The notes beneath the pieces are model-generated. The model was not told where the DNA came from. It saw only the letters and a program-made list of their open reading frames with translations, and searched no databases. From Enterococcus sp. BWB1-3 (lineage in GTDB: Bacteria > Bacillota > Bacilli > Lactobacillales > Enterococcaceae), in NCBI RefSeq assembly GCF_016745275.1, contig NZ_JADOEP010000004.1:1-64000 (forward strand): a stretch of 64,000 nt of DNA, given 5' to 3'. This document shows positions 27,992 through 36,996 of the stretch, in pieces. The position numbers were made by a program, and so were the translations under genes. Positions within the stretch are counted from its first letter, which is position 1; each line of letters starts with the position of its first letter.

Positions 27992-30866
27992 TAGATTTGT
28001 TGAAAAAGTACCAGAAAAACCTATGTTAGAGTCTTCTAAAAGAGTATATTCTTTTTTAGAAGTAGATAATATAAGTAATTATATTGCTACTCAAATAAAG
28101 GATAAAGAAGCAGATATTGTACCACTTTATATAGAAAATGATATTTTTATAACTCCAGCTGTTTTAGCAATACTAAAAGCTGGAAAGATACCATTACCAC
28201 TTTCTATTGATTTAGACTATTATACAGCTTTGGAAAATATTTTAGAGGTAGAGTATGATTTTGTTCTAACAGATAAGGAAAATATAGAAAATACTATATT
28301 TATATCAGATGAACTTTATGATTGTCGTAATAATTTTGAATATATAGATCAAAGTGATGATAAAGGTATTTGTTATATTGTATCTACATCGGGAACAACA
28401 GGGATACCTAAAAAAGTTCTGATAAAAGAAACGGCATTATTACATGTGTTAAAACAATATATATCTATTACCAATTTTGTTGAAACTTCAAAATTTTTAA
28501 ATACTAGTCCATATACTTTTGATGCATCACTATTTGGTATCTTTCTTCCAATGATTACCGGGGGATGTTATGTATGTTTTGATAAACCTAGACAAAAGTC
28601 ACATGACAAAATAATTGATACAGGTAAATTAATTTCTGAAAAAAAAGTAACTCATACTTTCTTAGTTCCAAGCTATGCAGAGGCCGTATTAACTATTAAT
28701 AGTAAAGATAAATTGAAAAAACTTAAGAATGTTACTATTGGTGGAGAGTATTTTACATCTTATTTGAAAAATTTATGTCGAGAAAAATTAGCAAACACTA
28801 CACAAGTTTTAAATATATATGGTCCTTCTGAAACTACTATTTTTGCTATATATCATGAAGTAAATTTAAGTAGTGTAGAAGAAATACCATTAGGGAAACC
28901 GCTCAAAGGAGTTTATTTAAATTATGATAAAGAAAATGAACTTCTTATAGGTGGTAAAACATTAAGTGCTGGATATTTAAATACAAGTCTAAATAAAGAT
29001 AAATTTATATGGATAGAAGATAAAGAATACTATGTTACTGGTGATAAAGTAATACGAAGCAAATTTGGATTACTTTATTATCGTGGTAGAAAAGATTCTC
29101 AAGTTAAAGTAAATGGAATTAGGATAGAGCTGGATGGTATCGATTCTACTTTAATGAAAAGTAATTTTATAGAAAAAAGTATTACTATTTTTGAAAATAA
29201 AAAGATACATTGTTTTATCTTAAAAAAAGAGGCAGCAGATGAGGAGAATATTTTAAAATATGCAACACAGCACTTTCAAAAAAATTATAATATTAAGTTT
29301 CATTTTATAGATACTATACCTCTAACCAATCACCAAAAGGTTAATAAGAAAGCTTTGATTAGTTCTTTAGGATTGGAGCGCAAATATCAAGAGAATTTTG
29401 AAGCAGATTCTATGAAAAATTGTATAGTAGCTATTCTATCAGAAGAATTTTTTGAAAATGATATAAATGATTTGGATTCGATCTCATTCATATTGTTTTG
29501 TTCTAGAATTGAAGAAGTATTTTCTATAAAAATAGATGATAGTGATATGAATTTAATAAGAAATGTTGATCGATTAATAGAATATATCTATCATGAAAAA
29601 AATTCAAAAAAACAAGAATTAGTAATTAACAACCAAAACAATTCGGAATTGGATATAATTAATGTAAAAGAATTACTCAAGCCTCAACATACTAAACTGG
29701 AAGAGCTATTTGATACTTTATATTTACAAAAGAATTACTTGGATAAAAAATATTATGAAGTTCTTTATTTTGATTTACCTATGATACAAACGAATAAAAA
29801 TAAAAATATTTCAAGTTTGAAAGATATTATAAAAGTATTGGTATCTAAAATAGATATTATGAAGATTGTAGTTACTAAAACTAATGGGAAAATTTTGTTC
29901 AAAAAAATTCCTGAATATGAACCTATAATTTATACTTCTGAAAAGTTTATTAATATAGAAATATTAACAGATTACATGTTTTCCAATGACTCAGTACCAT
30001 TATTTTTTATTAATTATAATTGCAAAGAAAATAAGACGAGATTTTATGTAGCGCATTTAGTAATTGATCAGTTTAGAATGAATCAACTTGCTAGAATAGT
30101 AAGTGATATATATTACGATGGGAAAGTACCAATGGAATTAGAAGAAAAATATTCCTATAAGAGATATATAAATTATGTTAAAGAAAAAAATAAGTCTTAT
30201 AATTTAAAAATGATAAAAAGTATATTGCCTGTTTCTTTTAAATTGTCTAATACATCTAGGGATAAAAAAAACATACAGTATCTTTGTTTTAATGTAGAAA
30301 GTTTATTGACGAGTGATGATTTTTCTATATTAACCGCTTATATAGTTGGTAAAATTGTTATGGAAGATTCAAAAATAGCACGAGTAACAGGCTCTATAAT
30401 TTCTAATATAAGAAATTATGATGATTATGATGCAGCTTTTACTATTGGCGATGTGCATACAACTTTTCCATTTCAACTGGAGCATGGCGATTCAATTGAG
30501 CTTTTTTCTAAACGCGCTTTTAAGGTATTGTCTGAGTATAAAAAAGGTTTGAATATAAGAGACATACTTTTTGAAAATTATCCTTACTTTACGCCGGAGC
30601 AACTTTTTTTTAAAGAGCAGTGGGAAGAGATGAATTTTTCTGTAAACTTTATAGGAGAAGTAAAAGATGTAAAGGAAACTATGAAAAAATTTAAAATTGA
30701 AAACTATGGAAAAAAGTATTTAATATCATTTACATCGAAAGGTAGACTATATATATATATATCAGGAGGATATGTATGTAAAAATGAATACACAATTGAT
30801 AAGTATAAAGTATCTGTTTTTAATGAAATTTTAGGAAGTGAAAAAAATGGCAATTATTGTGATTAA
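27966..30866 (+). CDS. NRPS-like protein: adenylation, carrier and condensation-type domains
   Basis: 966 residues. The adenylation domain (about 1-470) has STSGTTGIPKKV near 140, FDAS with the Asp that normally binds an alpha-amino group, NIYGPSETT, YVTGDKV, GRKDSQVKVNGIRIEL and the A10-type lysine in NHQKVNKKAL. A carrier domain follows with phosphopantetheine Ser505 (DLDSISF). The C-terminal half (about 590-960) resembles a condensation domain, but the HHxxxDG motif reads A-H697-L-V-I-D701-Q, so the first His and the Gly are lost. There is no thioesterase. The likely reaction is activation and tethering of an amino acid and transfer to a nucleophile. ATG 27966 is chosen from AAGGA; the gene overlaps both neighbours. 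No 4'-phosphopantetheinyl transferase is nearby. Confidence 0.82.
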   Translation: MLNLLKEFNRFVEKVPEKPMLESSKRVYSFLEVDNISNYIATQIKDKEADIVPLYIENDIFITPAVLAILKAGKIPLPLSIDLDYYTALENILEVEYDFVLTDKENIENTIFISDELYDCRNNFEYIDQSDDKGICYIVSTSGTTGIPKKVLIKETALLHVLKQYISITNFVETSKFLNTSPYTFDASLFGIFLPMITGGCYVCFDKPRQKSHDKIIDTGKLISEKKVTHTFLVPSYAEAVLTINSKDKLKKLKNVTIGGEYFTSYLKNLCREKLANTTQVLNIYGPSETTIFAIYHEVNLSSVEEIPLGKPLKGVYLNYDKENELLIGGKTLSAGYLNTSLNKDKFIWIEDKEYYVTGDKVIRSKFGLLYYRGRKDSQVKVNGIRIELDGIDSTLMKSNFIEKSITIFENKKIHCFILKKEAADEENILKYATQHFQKNYNIKFHFIDTIPLTNHQKVNKKALISSLGLERKYQENFEADSMKNCIVAILSEEFFENDINDLDSISFILFCSRIEEVFSIKIDDSDMNLIRNVDRLIEYIYHEKNSKKQELVINNQNNSELDIINVKELLKPQHTKLEELFDTLYLQKNYLDKKYYEVLYFDLPMIQTNKNKNISSLKDIIKVLVSKIDIMKIVVTKTNGKILFKKIPEYEPIIYTSEKFINIEILTDYMFSNDSVPLFFINYNCKENKTRFYVAHLVIDQFRMNQLARIVSDIYYDGKVPMELEEKYSYKRYINYVKEKNKSYNLKMIKSILPVSFKLSNTSRDKKNIQYLCFNVESLLTSDDFSILTAYIVGKIVMEDSKIARVTGSIISNIRNYDDYDAAFTIGDVHTTFPFQLEHGDSIELFSKRAFKVLSEYKKGLNIRDILFENYPYFTPEQLFFKEQWEEMNFSVNFIGEVKDVKETMKKFKIENYGKKYLISFTSKGRLYIYISGGYVCKNEYTIDKYKVSVFNEILGSEKNGNYCD

Positions 30867-32043
30867 CCATTTTTCAGATGGTTTAAAAGATTATAAATCT
30901 GCATTTGAAGGGTACGAGGGAGAAGTGATATTTATAACTTCTCTCAAAAATAAAAATGCTTATAAAAATGTTTTTCAAAACCGTGTAATAATCGATGACT
31001 TTTATAAAGATGATAGACTTCAACTCTATATTTCTGATCTAGCAAAAATTAAAAAGATTGAAAAGATAATTGCAACACATGAGTTTGATTTAGAAAAAAT
31101 TGGACGCTTGAGAGATGAACTTTTTATTGATGGACAATCAGAAAGAAGTGCTCTACAATTTCGAGATAAATATTTAATGAAAAGTACTTTGAATGGAAAA
31201 GTGAAGTTGCCTAAATATCAGCTTATTGAAAATATGAAAGATATTGATCAAGCAATTTCCAATATAGGGTTTCCTTTAGTCTTAAAACCATTAGATGGGG
31301 CAGGAGCAATTGGTGTGGATATTTTGACAGAACATCAAAGTATTGAAATCTTGAAAAAGCAATTTCCTTTATTAGCTGAAGAATATATTGATGGTAATGA
31401 GATGTTTCATGTTGATGGAATTTTTCAAAATAACAAAATTATTCTAGCTAAACCTTCTAAATATGAGAATGGTTGTTTAGCATACAAAGAAAATCTTTTT
31501 GTTGGTTCAATAATGTTAGATGATAAAGATGAAATGAATTCATATTTGATTGAGGAATCAAATAAGATTTTACAAAATATGCAAACTCCAGCACATGCAT
31601 TTGCTTTTCATATAGAATTTTTCTATAAAAATAATGAGTTAATATTTTGTGAAGCGGCTTGCAGAGTTGGTGGAACTAAAATTAATGAGACATTTTTAGC
31701 TAAAACTGGAGTAGATTTATTTGTGGAAAGTATTAAGGCACAGCTTTATGATGATTATTCAATTAGTAATCATAAAATAGTTGAAGAAAATTATGTTTAT
31801 GGAGGTATTACTATACCATTTCAATCAGGCAAATTGATAGATATTAATAAAGAGTGTCCATTTGATTGGGTTGTAATGTACGCACCAAAAATAAAGAAAA
31901 TAGGAAATTACTTTAATGGAGGGGATTCAAGTGCCTCTGAGGTTATTTCTGCAATAATAAAGGGAAGCAGTTTTGAAGATGTAAAAAGCAAAATGTGGAA
32001 ATTTGATGAATGGAGTAAAGAAAATTGTATATGGGAGAAGTGA
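30847..32043 (+). CDS. ATP-grasp carboxylate-amine ligase
   Basis: 398-residue ATP-grasp enzyme. The N-terminal third is a variable pre-ATP-grasp domain. The central part carries RDKYLMKSTL, the nucleotide-binding FPLVLKPLDGAGAIGVDI (about 140-158) and AEEYIDGNEMFHVDGI. The magnesium-binding region is FHIEFFYKNNELIFCEAACRVGGTKI. The layout fits the L-amino-acid-ligase-like branch (as in bacilysin BacD), forming an amide from an acyl phosphate and an amine. ATG 30847 overlaps the preceding gene by 20 bp, and AGGAAG is upstream. Together with the carrier protein it gives the cluster two amide-forming activities. Substrates are unknown. Confidence 0.82.
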   Translation: MAIIVINHFSDGLKDYKSAFEGYEGEVIFITSLKNKNAYKNVFQNRVIIDDFYKDDRLQLYISDLAKIKKIEKIIATHEFDLEKIGRLRDELFIDGQSERSALQFRDKYLMKSTLNGKVKLPKYQLIENMKDIDQAISNIGFPLVLKPLDGAGAIGVDILTEHQSIEILKKQFPLLAEEYIDGNEMFHVDGIFQNNKIILAKPSKYENGCLAYKENLFVGSIMLDDKDEMNSYLIEESNKILQNMQTPAHAFAFHIEFFYKNNELIFCEAACRVGGTKINETFLAKTGVDLFVESIKAQLYDDYSISNHKIVEENYVYGGITIPFQSGKLIDINKECPFDWVVMYAPKIKKIGNYFNGGDSSASEVISAIIKGSSFEDVKSKMWKFDEWSKENCIWEK

Positions 32044-32047
32044 TAGA

Positions 32048-33265
32048 TTGTCTTTCTTTAGATTTCATAGAAATGTTCAACTTAGAATAATAATAATTTT
32101 TATTAATAATTTAGTGACAAATATGATTTTTCCTTTCATGACAATTTATATGGCAGATAAATTTGGTGTATCCAATGCTGGTTATATTTTATTAATCAGC
32201 ACTATCTTTGCTATATTAGGAAATTTGTGGGGTGGTCAATTATCAGATAAAATTGGAAGAAAAAAAATAATGGTGTATACCGAATTAATAAAAATAATAA
32301 TTTTTATTGGATTTATGATTGGTACATCTAATAAATTTTTCTCACCTATTTTAATTTCACTGTGCTTTATTATGAGAAATTTTTTTAATGGTTTGTATAG
32401 TCCTGCTTCTGAAGCAATGCTTCTAGACGTATCCTCACCCGATGAGAGAAAGGATATGTTTAGAATGATTTATTGGATAAATAATCTATCTCTTGCTTTT
32501 GGTGCAGTACTAGGGTCTGTTTTTTTTAAAAATTATATGAGTCAACTATTTCTTATTCTAACTATAATAAGTATAATAATCATGATTGTTACTATGGTTT
32601 TCATAAATGAAACATTTAAAATAGATAGAACGTCAAAATCTGTTGAGAAGATAGGATATAGAATAGTAATGAAAGACAAAGTATTTGTCTTATATTTTCT
32701 TGCAAATATTTTGATTTTTTCTGTAGAAACTAATTTCACAAAGTTTATTTCAGTAACTATGCAAAAAAATAGCTACGTTCTATTTGGAGATATTTTAACG
32801 GGTTCGAATTTTTATGGGTTATTGTTAGCTGTAAATACAGGTTTGATAGTTGTACTATCTATAGTGATTTCATTTTGGAAAAAAGAAAAGGATTTTGAAA
32901 AGCTACTATTTATAATAGGTTCATTTTTATACTTGATTGGTTATTCGATATTACCAATTTTATCGAATGCTTATATATTAATTTTGATTATGTTTATGAT
33001 TACATTAGGAGAAATAATTTTTGCCCCTCTATTTCAACAATATTTGGGAGATATTGCAGTTAAAGAGTATCGAGGTTCCTATGTAGCTGTGAATAAGCTC
33101 TCATACAGATTTAGTACTTTAATTTCATCTTGTTTATTAATGATTTTTAGTAAAACATCAATAGAAATAACAACAGTTATTAGCTTTTTTATAGGGGTTA
33201 TGGGATTTATTATTCTGTTAAAAATTGTACCTTTAATAGAGCTAAGGAAAAAAAAGGAAAATTAG
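32048..33265 (+). CDS. MFS efflux transporter
   Basis: About 405 residues with 12 predicted hydrophobic segments and the MFS motif-A equivalent GGQLSDKIGRKKIM in the loop after the second helix. A longer basic loop (about residues 185-215) separates the halves. It resembles drug-efflux permeases and most likely exports the cluster's product or confers self-resistance. I favour TTG 32048, ten bases after GGGAG and 4 bp after the ATP-grasp stop; ATG 32006 is an alternative with overlap. It is the last gene of the operon. Confidence 0.82.
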   Translation: MSFFRFHRNVQLRIIIIFINNLVTNMIFPFMTIYMADKFGVSNAGYILLISTIFAILGNLWGGQLSDKIGRKKIMVYTELIKIIIFIGFMIGTSNKFFSPILISLCFIMRNFFNGLYSPASEAMLLDVSSPDERKDMFRMIYWINNLSLAFGAVLGSVFFKNYMSQLFLILTIISIIIMIVTMVFINETFKIDRTSKSVEKIGYRIVMKDKVFVLYFLANILIFSVETNFTKFISVTMQKNSYVLFGDILTGSNFYGLLLAVNTGLIVVLSIVISFWKKEKDFEKLLFIIGSFLYLIGYSILPILSNAYILILIMFMITLGEIIFAPLFQQYLGDIAVKEYRGSYVAVNKLSYRFSTLISSCLLMIFSKTSIEITTVISFFIGVMGFIILLKIVPLIELRKKKEN

Positions 33266-33309
33266 ATTAGCTAATTGTTGGCTAGAGAATTTTTAGTATA
33301 TAGAAAAAT

Positions 33310-33327
33310 GGATTCTGTTGCAAAGTT
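33310..33327. mobile_element. Scar resembling an IS6-family terminal inverted repeat
   Basis: GGATTCTGTTGCAAAGTT matches, with one inserted A, the well-known IS1216/IS431-type end GGTTCTGTTGCAAAGTT. No transposase gene is present, so this is a relic. It lies 45 bp after the transporter stop, marking the right edge of the AT-rich operon. No partner end was seen on the left. Confidence 0.5.
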
Positions 33328-33502
33328 AAAAAATGAGCGAACCTGTCCCATTTCTTTCTGATAACTTATGCTGTTTTAAATAAATTCTCTATTTCTTCCT
33401 ACGGGGAGTGAGAGTGAGGCAATAATCAGAAAAAAATGGCTCATTGTCAAATCGGACTGATGAGTAGAAATTCGTCGTTAATTTATTGTTATTATCGATA
33501 CG

Positions 33503-33536
33503 AAAACCTCTTGTATATCAAGGGGTTTTTCTTTTT
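33503..33536 (+). terminator. Plus-strand terminator
   Basis: AAAACCTCTTG (33503-33513) and CAAGGGGTTTT (33519-33529) form a stem with a TATAT loop and a T-rich tail. It may end the biosynthetic operon or be left from an earlier neighbour. Confidence 0.8.
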
Positions 33537-33545
33537 CATCAAAAA

Positions 33546-33590
33546 ACAACAAAAGGTGAGGCACTCATAACAGAACCTCACCTTTTGTTT
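33546..33590 (-). terminator. purC terminator
   Basis: AACAAAAGGTGAGG (from 33547) and CCTCACCTTTTGTT (to 33587) form a perfect 14-bp stem. On the minus strand it sits directly at the purC stop codon and is followed by T-rich sequence. Confidence 0.85.
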
Positions 33591-34275
33591 ATTGAATTTT
33601 ATCTAGGATAAGCTGTGCACACTCAATTTGGTTGGGAATATTACCTGCTTCATCTTTGACACGCCAAATATCAGGAGTGATTTCATCAACGACATACATT
33701 CTTCCATCATTATCACAGCCAATTTCAATTTTAAAATCAATTAAGGTTAAGTTCATTTCTGCTAAAGAATCTTTAAGAACTGTCCCAACTTTTGTTAAGA
33801 GATCGAGTGCTTCTTCGTATTGTCCGGGTTTTAAAATCCCCTTCATCTGGCACAGACGATCAGTAATCAACGGATCACCTTGTTCATCGTCTTTCAACGT
33901 GACTTCCAAATAAGGCGGGTTAAATGGTAATCCTTCTGGTAAGGTGAAACGGCGACACATACTGCCCGCCGTGAAATAGCGTAGAACAAATTCTAAATTT
34001 GGTACCGTTAGTTGGCGAACATTCATTATACCTTTTTCGATATCTGCCCCCAAGTAATGCGTAGGGATGTCATTTTTTTCCATTAGTTCAAAAAAGTATT
34101 GGGAAACAGTTAAACCAATTTTTCCCTTACCGACAACACTGCCGCCGACTGTGTTGGAACCTGGATCAAAGACGCCATTTTCACCGGTTGCACTGTCTTT
34201 AAATAATAAGTAAACTTCTTTACTTTCTTCATCCAGTAAGACTGTTTTCGTTTTACCATCGTACAATTCTTTCAT
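33589..34275 (-). CDS. purC: SAICAR synthetase (phosphoribosylaminoimidazole-succinocarboxamide synthase)
   Basis: 228-residue PurC, which joins CAIR and aspartate with ATP in purine synthesis. It has the N-terminal YDGKTKTV, the VRQLTVPNLEFVLRYFTAGSMCRRF region, PPYLEVTLKDDEQGDPLI and the LIDFKIEIGCDNDGRMYVVDEITPD active-site segment. It is slightly short for the family (usually 235-240). It is a single gene here, away from any pur operon, with its own terminator and a perfect PurBox upstream. Base composition is higher in GC than the adjacent AT-rich operon. Whether another purC exists elsewhere cannot be seen. Confidence 0.92.
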   Translation of the reverse strand: MKELYDGKTKTVLLDEESKEVYLLFKDSATGENGVFDPGSNTVGGSVVGKGKIGLTVSQYFFELMEKNDIPTHYLGADIEKGIMNVRQLTVPNLEFVLRYFTAGSMCRRFTLPEGLPFNPPYLEVTLKDDEQGDPLITDRLCQMKGILKPGQYEEALDLLTKVGTVLKDSLAEMNLTLIDFKIEIGCDNDGRMYVVDEITPDIWRVKDEAGNIPNQIECAQLILDKIQ

Positions 34276-34316
34276 GTTCTTCCCGCCTTCTCAAAAATAT
34301 TCAGTGTTTTCAAAAA

Positions 34317-34391
34317 TGATACCATTGAATATTTATGATGTCGATGTTTTTCCGTATTTTAATGATAAAAAGAAGAATAAAGTTCGGTTTT
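34317..34391 (-). promoter_or_regulatory. purC promoter with PurBox
   Basis: On the minus strand AAAACCGAACTTT (34391-34379) fits the PurR box AWWWCCGAACWWT exactly. TCGACA (34344-34339) and TATCAT (34322-34317), 16 bp apart, place transcription start near 34309, about 76 bases from the box centre. That is the spacing reported for PurR-activated promoters in Lactococcus. PurR control is inferred. Confidence 0.7.
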
Positions 34392-34399
34392 GGATGATA

Positions 34400-35079
34400 A
34401 TTAGTGTGGGTTCTAGGTTAAATTGGTTTTTACACTGTTTTTTTCTGATGTTTAATCGGCATAAGTTTTCATTAAGGAACCAGAAAACAATCGAAGTCAT
34501 GGATGTGGATATCAGAGATGTTTTCTTCTAATAAGGGGTGTTTCCTTTTTTTGTAATCAACTGTTAAAAAAGGGAGATAGAGATTCTCCAACGATGTGAA
34601 ATAATTATATAACCCAGTTTCCTTTGCTTGTCCATAAGTCTCTTGAACGTGTATGACAAATGAAGAACATAATCGAATTTATTTGTTTATTCATTGACCA
34701 GGGAGTGGAAAAGTCGAACAGGCTGCTGCAAAATATTTTATTGTATAAAATATCAATTGCTTATTGTGACAAGAGACTGATAAAGAGGAGCAGCTTCGAT
34801 GCTATATAGTTTCTAGTAGTTGCTGTTCCAATGCGCTAAATAGTTTTGCTGTGAATGAATTCATTGCTTCTCTTCCAGTAGGGTAGTTCATACGGTTGAA
34901 TTAAATTATTCCTTTACGTATAGTTCGGATTTTTGTTTGTATTCAGTCTCATTAGAATTTGCTATAATATATATTACCTGTTATTTTTAATGATTAAGTA
35001 TATTTTAAGATGAATAATTCAGTTAAAATAAATGAAATATAGGTCAGTTATTTCAATTTGGAAAGGATGTAAAGAATCA
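34400..35079. other. Gene-free DNA upstream of the sortase
   Basis: I see no gene. TATAAT near 34964-34969, about 115 bases before the sortase start, is the best candidate -10. The palindromic TGAATGAATTCATT-type motif near 34852-34865 has no assigned role. Confidence 0.4.
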
Positions 35080-35979
35080 ATGCCAAATTCTTCTCGACAA
35101 AAAAAACGACATAGGAAAAAAAGAAAAACTGGATTTCCCTGGATTGCAAAAGCTTCAATCATACTGTCTATTATTCTAATTTTGACAGTCAGCTATTTTT
35201 TTTGGAACCAGCCAAAGAAGCAGCTGACTGAAGCAGAAAAAACGACCTCTTTTTCAAAGACTTCAGAGGAAGAGGTACTTTCAACATCCTCAACATTCTC
35301 CGAAAGCAGCTCCAAGGATTCAGGTAAAGCGGAAGAATCAACAATGAGTTCTGAGCAACAGCCTACTGAGGAAGAGTTGGAGGATCAGCGGATCGCCAAA
35401 CAAATGGAAAACACAGTTATTTCGCGACCGATGACCTATGAACGCTTGGATGAGGGCATAAATGGGGAGCTATTGGGAAAAATAATTTGTGATAAGATTG
35501 GACTGAATATTGACTATTTTCAAGGTGTTGGTTATGAAACTGGAAGTGAATGGTCTAACGATCCCAACTCTGATGATCAGCGTTTACTAAATGCCTGTGG
35601 AGCAAAGAAAGAGCAGGTACTGGGTCAAGATAACGTGGTTGTTGCTGCTCATTCAGCATTTTATGCAACTCCTGAAGAATATTTTAATCCGCTTTTAAAA
35701 ACAGAAGCAGGAACAATCGGTGAGTTAGACACTGTTGAAGGATTAATGTTAAAGATAAATGATACAATCCATGTTTTACAATTTTCTGATAATAAAGAGT
35801 ACAAATTTAGGGTTTCCGATATTTTTCTTGATGATGAAACAGGTATTTTTTCTAAAACAATAGATGCACAAGGAGATATTGATGGGCGACCTCAACTTAC
35901 CCTATATGTTTGTGCTGATCCAATAGGCAATAAACGCTTAGTTATTCAAGCCGAATTAGCTAGTATATCTGAGGCTTAA
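35080..35979 (+). CDS. Divergent sortase-family transpeptidase
   Basis: 299 residues. A strongly basic N-terminus (about 1-21) is followed by one transmembrane helix (about 25-45, SIILSIILILTVSYFF), a Ser/Thr/Glu-rich linker (about 50-115) and a sortase barrel (about 140-299). Catalytic residues appear to be H191 (VVVAAHSAFY), C278 (LTLYVCAD) and R286 (GNKRLVI), in the canonical order. The TLxTC motif is replaced by TLYVC, and the His region is AAHS rather than GHH, so it is a divergent class. Sortases attach LPxTG-type proteins or pilins to the wall, but no substrate gene is adjacent. ATG 35080 is preceded by GGAAAGG at a long spacing; an upstream ATG at 35032 lacks a site. Confidence 0.75.
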   Translation: MPNSSRQKKRHRKKRKTGFPWIAKASIILSIILILTVSYFFWNQPKKQLTEAEKTTSFSKTSEEEVLSTSSTFSESSSKDSGKAEESTMSSEQQPTEEELEDQRIAKQMENTVISRPMTYERLDEGINGELLGKIICDKIGLNIDYFQGVGYETGSEWSNDPNSDDQRLLNACGAKKEQVLGQDNVVVAAHSAFYATPEEYFNPLLKTEAGTIGELDTVEGLMLKINDTIHVLQFSDNKEYKFRVSDIFLDDETGIFSKTIDAQGDIDGRPQLTLYVCADPIGNKRLVIQAELASISEA

Positions 35980-35990
35980 TTCAAGTGCAC

Positions 35991-36062
35991 AAGGGAACAA
36001 CCTTTCTGATGATTTGCGGTTTTAGATGATGCCATTTTATCAGTAAAAGTTGTTCCTTTTTT
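35991..36062 (+). terminator. Terminator after the sortase gene
   Basis: AAGGGAACAACCTTTCTGAT (35991-36010) pairs imperfectly with ATCAGTAAAAGTTGTTCCTT (36038-36057), followed by T residues. This is a long, stable stem typical of a factor-independent terminator. Confidence 0.85.
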
Positions 36063-36261
36063 ATGTTTGAACACTTAAAAAGCACTGGTCAATTTTCCTT
36101 AAGGAATTTCTGCCAGCATGAAACATTATAGAGGCTTTTTTGTCACTCTTTTAAAGCTGGAATGGATACTTTTATAGATACCTATCCACATCCGCTAATA
36201 GATTTTTTAATTTCATAGAAGAAGTTAGCTAACAATACTCCTTTCATACTATATGTAATAT

Positions 36262-36423
36262 TCATTCCTCTTTCAGGTATAATTTCCCCAATATCCATTT
36301 TACTGATTTTGAAAGCTCAACATCAGCAATTTTCCAACTCTCATCATTCTTTTTATTATCCAATGCAAACGTAAATAATTTTGATTGAATTAAGAGTATA
36401 AAACTAATCAAAGAAAGATAACG
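36262..36423 (-). pseudogene. Remnant of an unidentified gene (minus strand)
   Basis: A startless minus-strand frame reads RYLSLISFILLIQSKL, FTFALDNKKNDESWKIADVE, then LSKSVKWILGKLYLKEE and a stop. The composition is protein-like (a hydrophobic stretch, then a charged domain with paired Trp), but there is no start codon and no upstream coding continuation. I do not recognise the family. Confidence 0.4.
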
Positions 36424-36604
36424 TTAACGTGAACGCTATTGACTTATGAATCAACTGAACCAGTTGATTTGAAATAGAATAAATAAAATACCGGATGCTT
36501 CTCTGGTTGAATACATGAAGAAAATTCCACTTGAGTAAGTTTGTCCGACATCTTAAAAGAAACTAACTCATGTCGTGGTGGGCGGCACTTATAAAGATTG
36601 ATGA

Positions 36605-36823
36605 TATGCTAATTGCATTATAAATCGAGAAGGTCAGAAGCTTGATGGAAATTATGGACAAACGATCAAGATAATTCTAGCGTTCAATGAAGTTTCTGAA
36701 AGAAAAATTGAGAACTTCCTCAATTTTTTGCGTGAAAGAGTATTGGCAATGCTTAATGTATATGGAAAGATTTATTTAGATGGGGCTATTATCTTGGCGA
36801 ATCAAAATAGAGAGGCAATTTAG
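36605..36823 (+). pseudogene. Remnant of an unidentified gene (plus strand)
   Basis: After two stops at about 36599-36604, the frame reads YANCIINREGQKLDGNYGQT, then IKIILAFNEVSERKIENFLN and a segment ending in LANQNREAI-stop. The codons just before the stops (THVVVGGTYKD) are in the same frame, which suggests inactivation by point mutation. An adjacent frame at 36824 starts MRRRKLLVLCLLIFVP, like a signal peptide, and ends after 28 codons. Nothing here looks functional. Confidence 0.4.
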
Positions 36824-36996
36824 ATGAGAAGACGTAAATTGTTGGTTCTCTGTTTACTTATCTTTGTGCCGTATAGTCCTCTAAAAAGAAAATATCCTGT
36901 TCTTTGTTAAATCAACATATACGGTATGGAATAATAATGGCTAGAGATACTCATTAGAATATGCGAATGATTGAAATATTCAGTTTTCAGTTATTT

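Noticed and set aside
33310-33480. Complete insertion sequence
   Set aside because: Only one terminal-repeat-like sequence is present and there is no transposase frame.
34274-34531. 85-codon plus-strand frame upstream of purC
   Set aside because: It overlaps the purC start, promoter and PurBox, has no ribosome site and is low-complexity aromatic.
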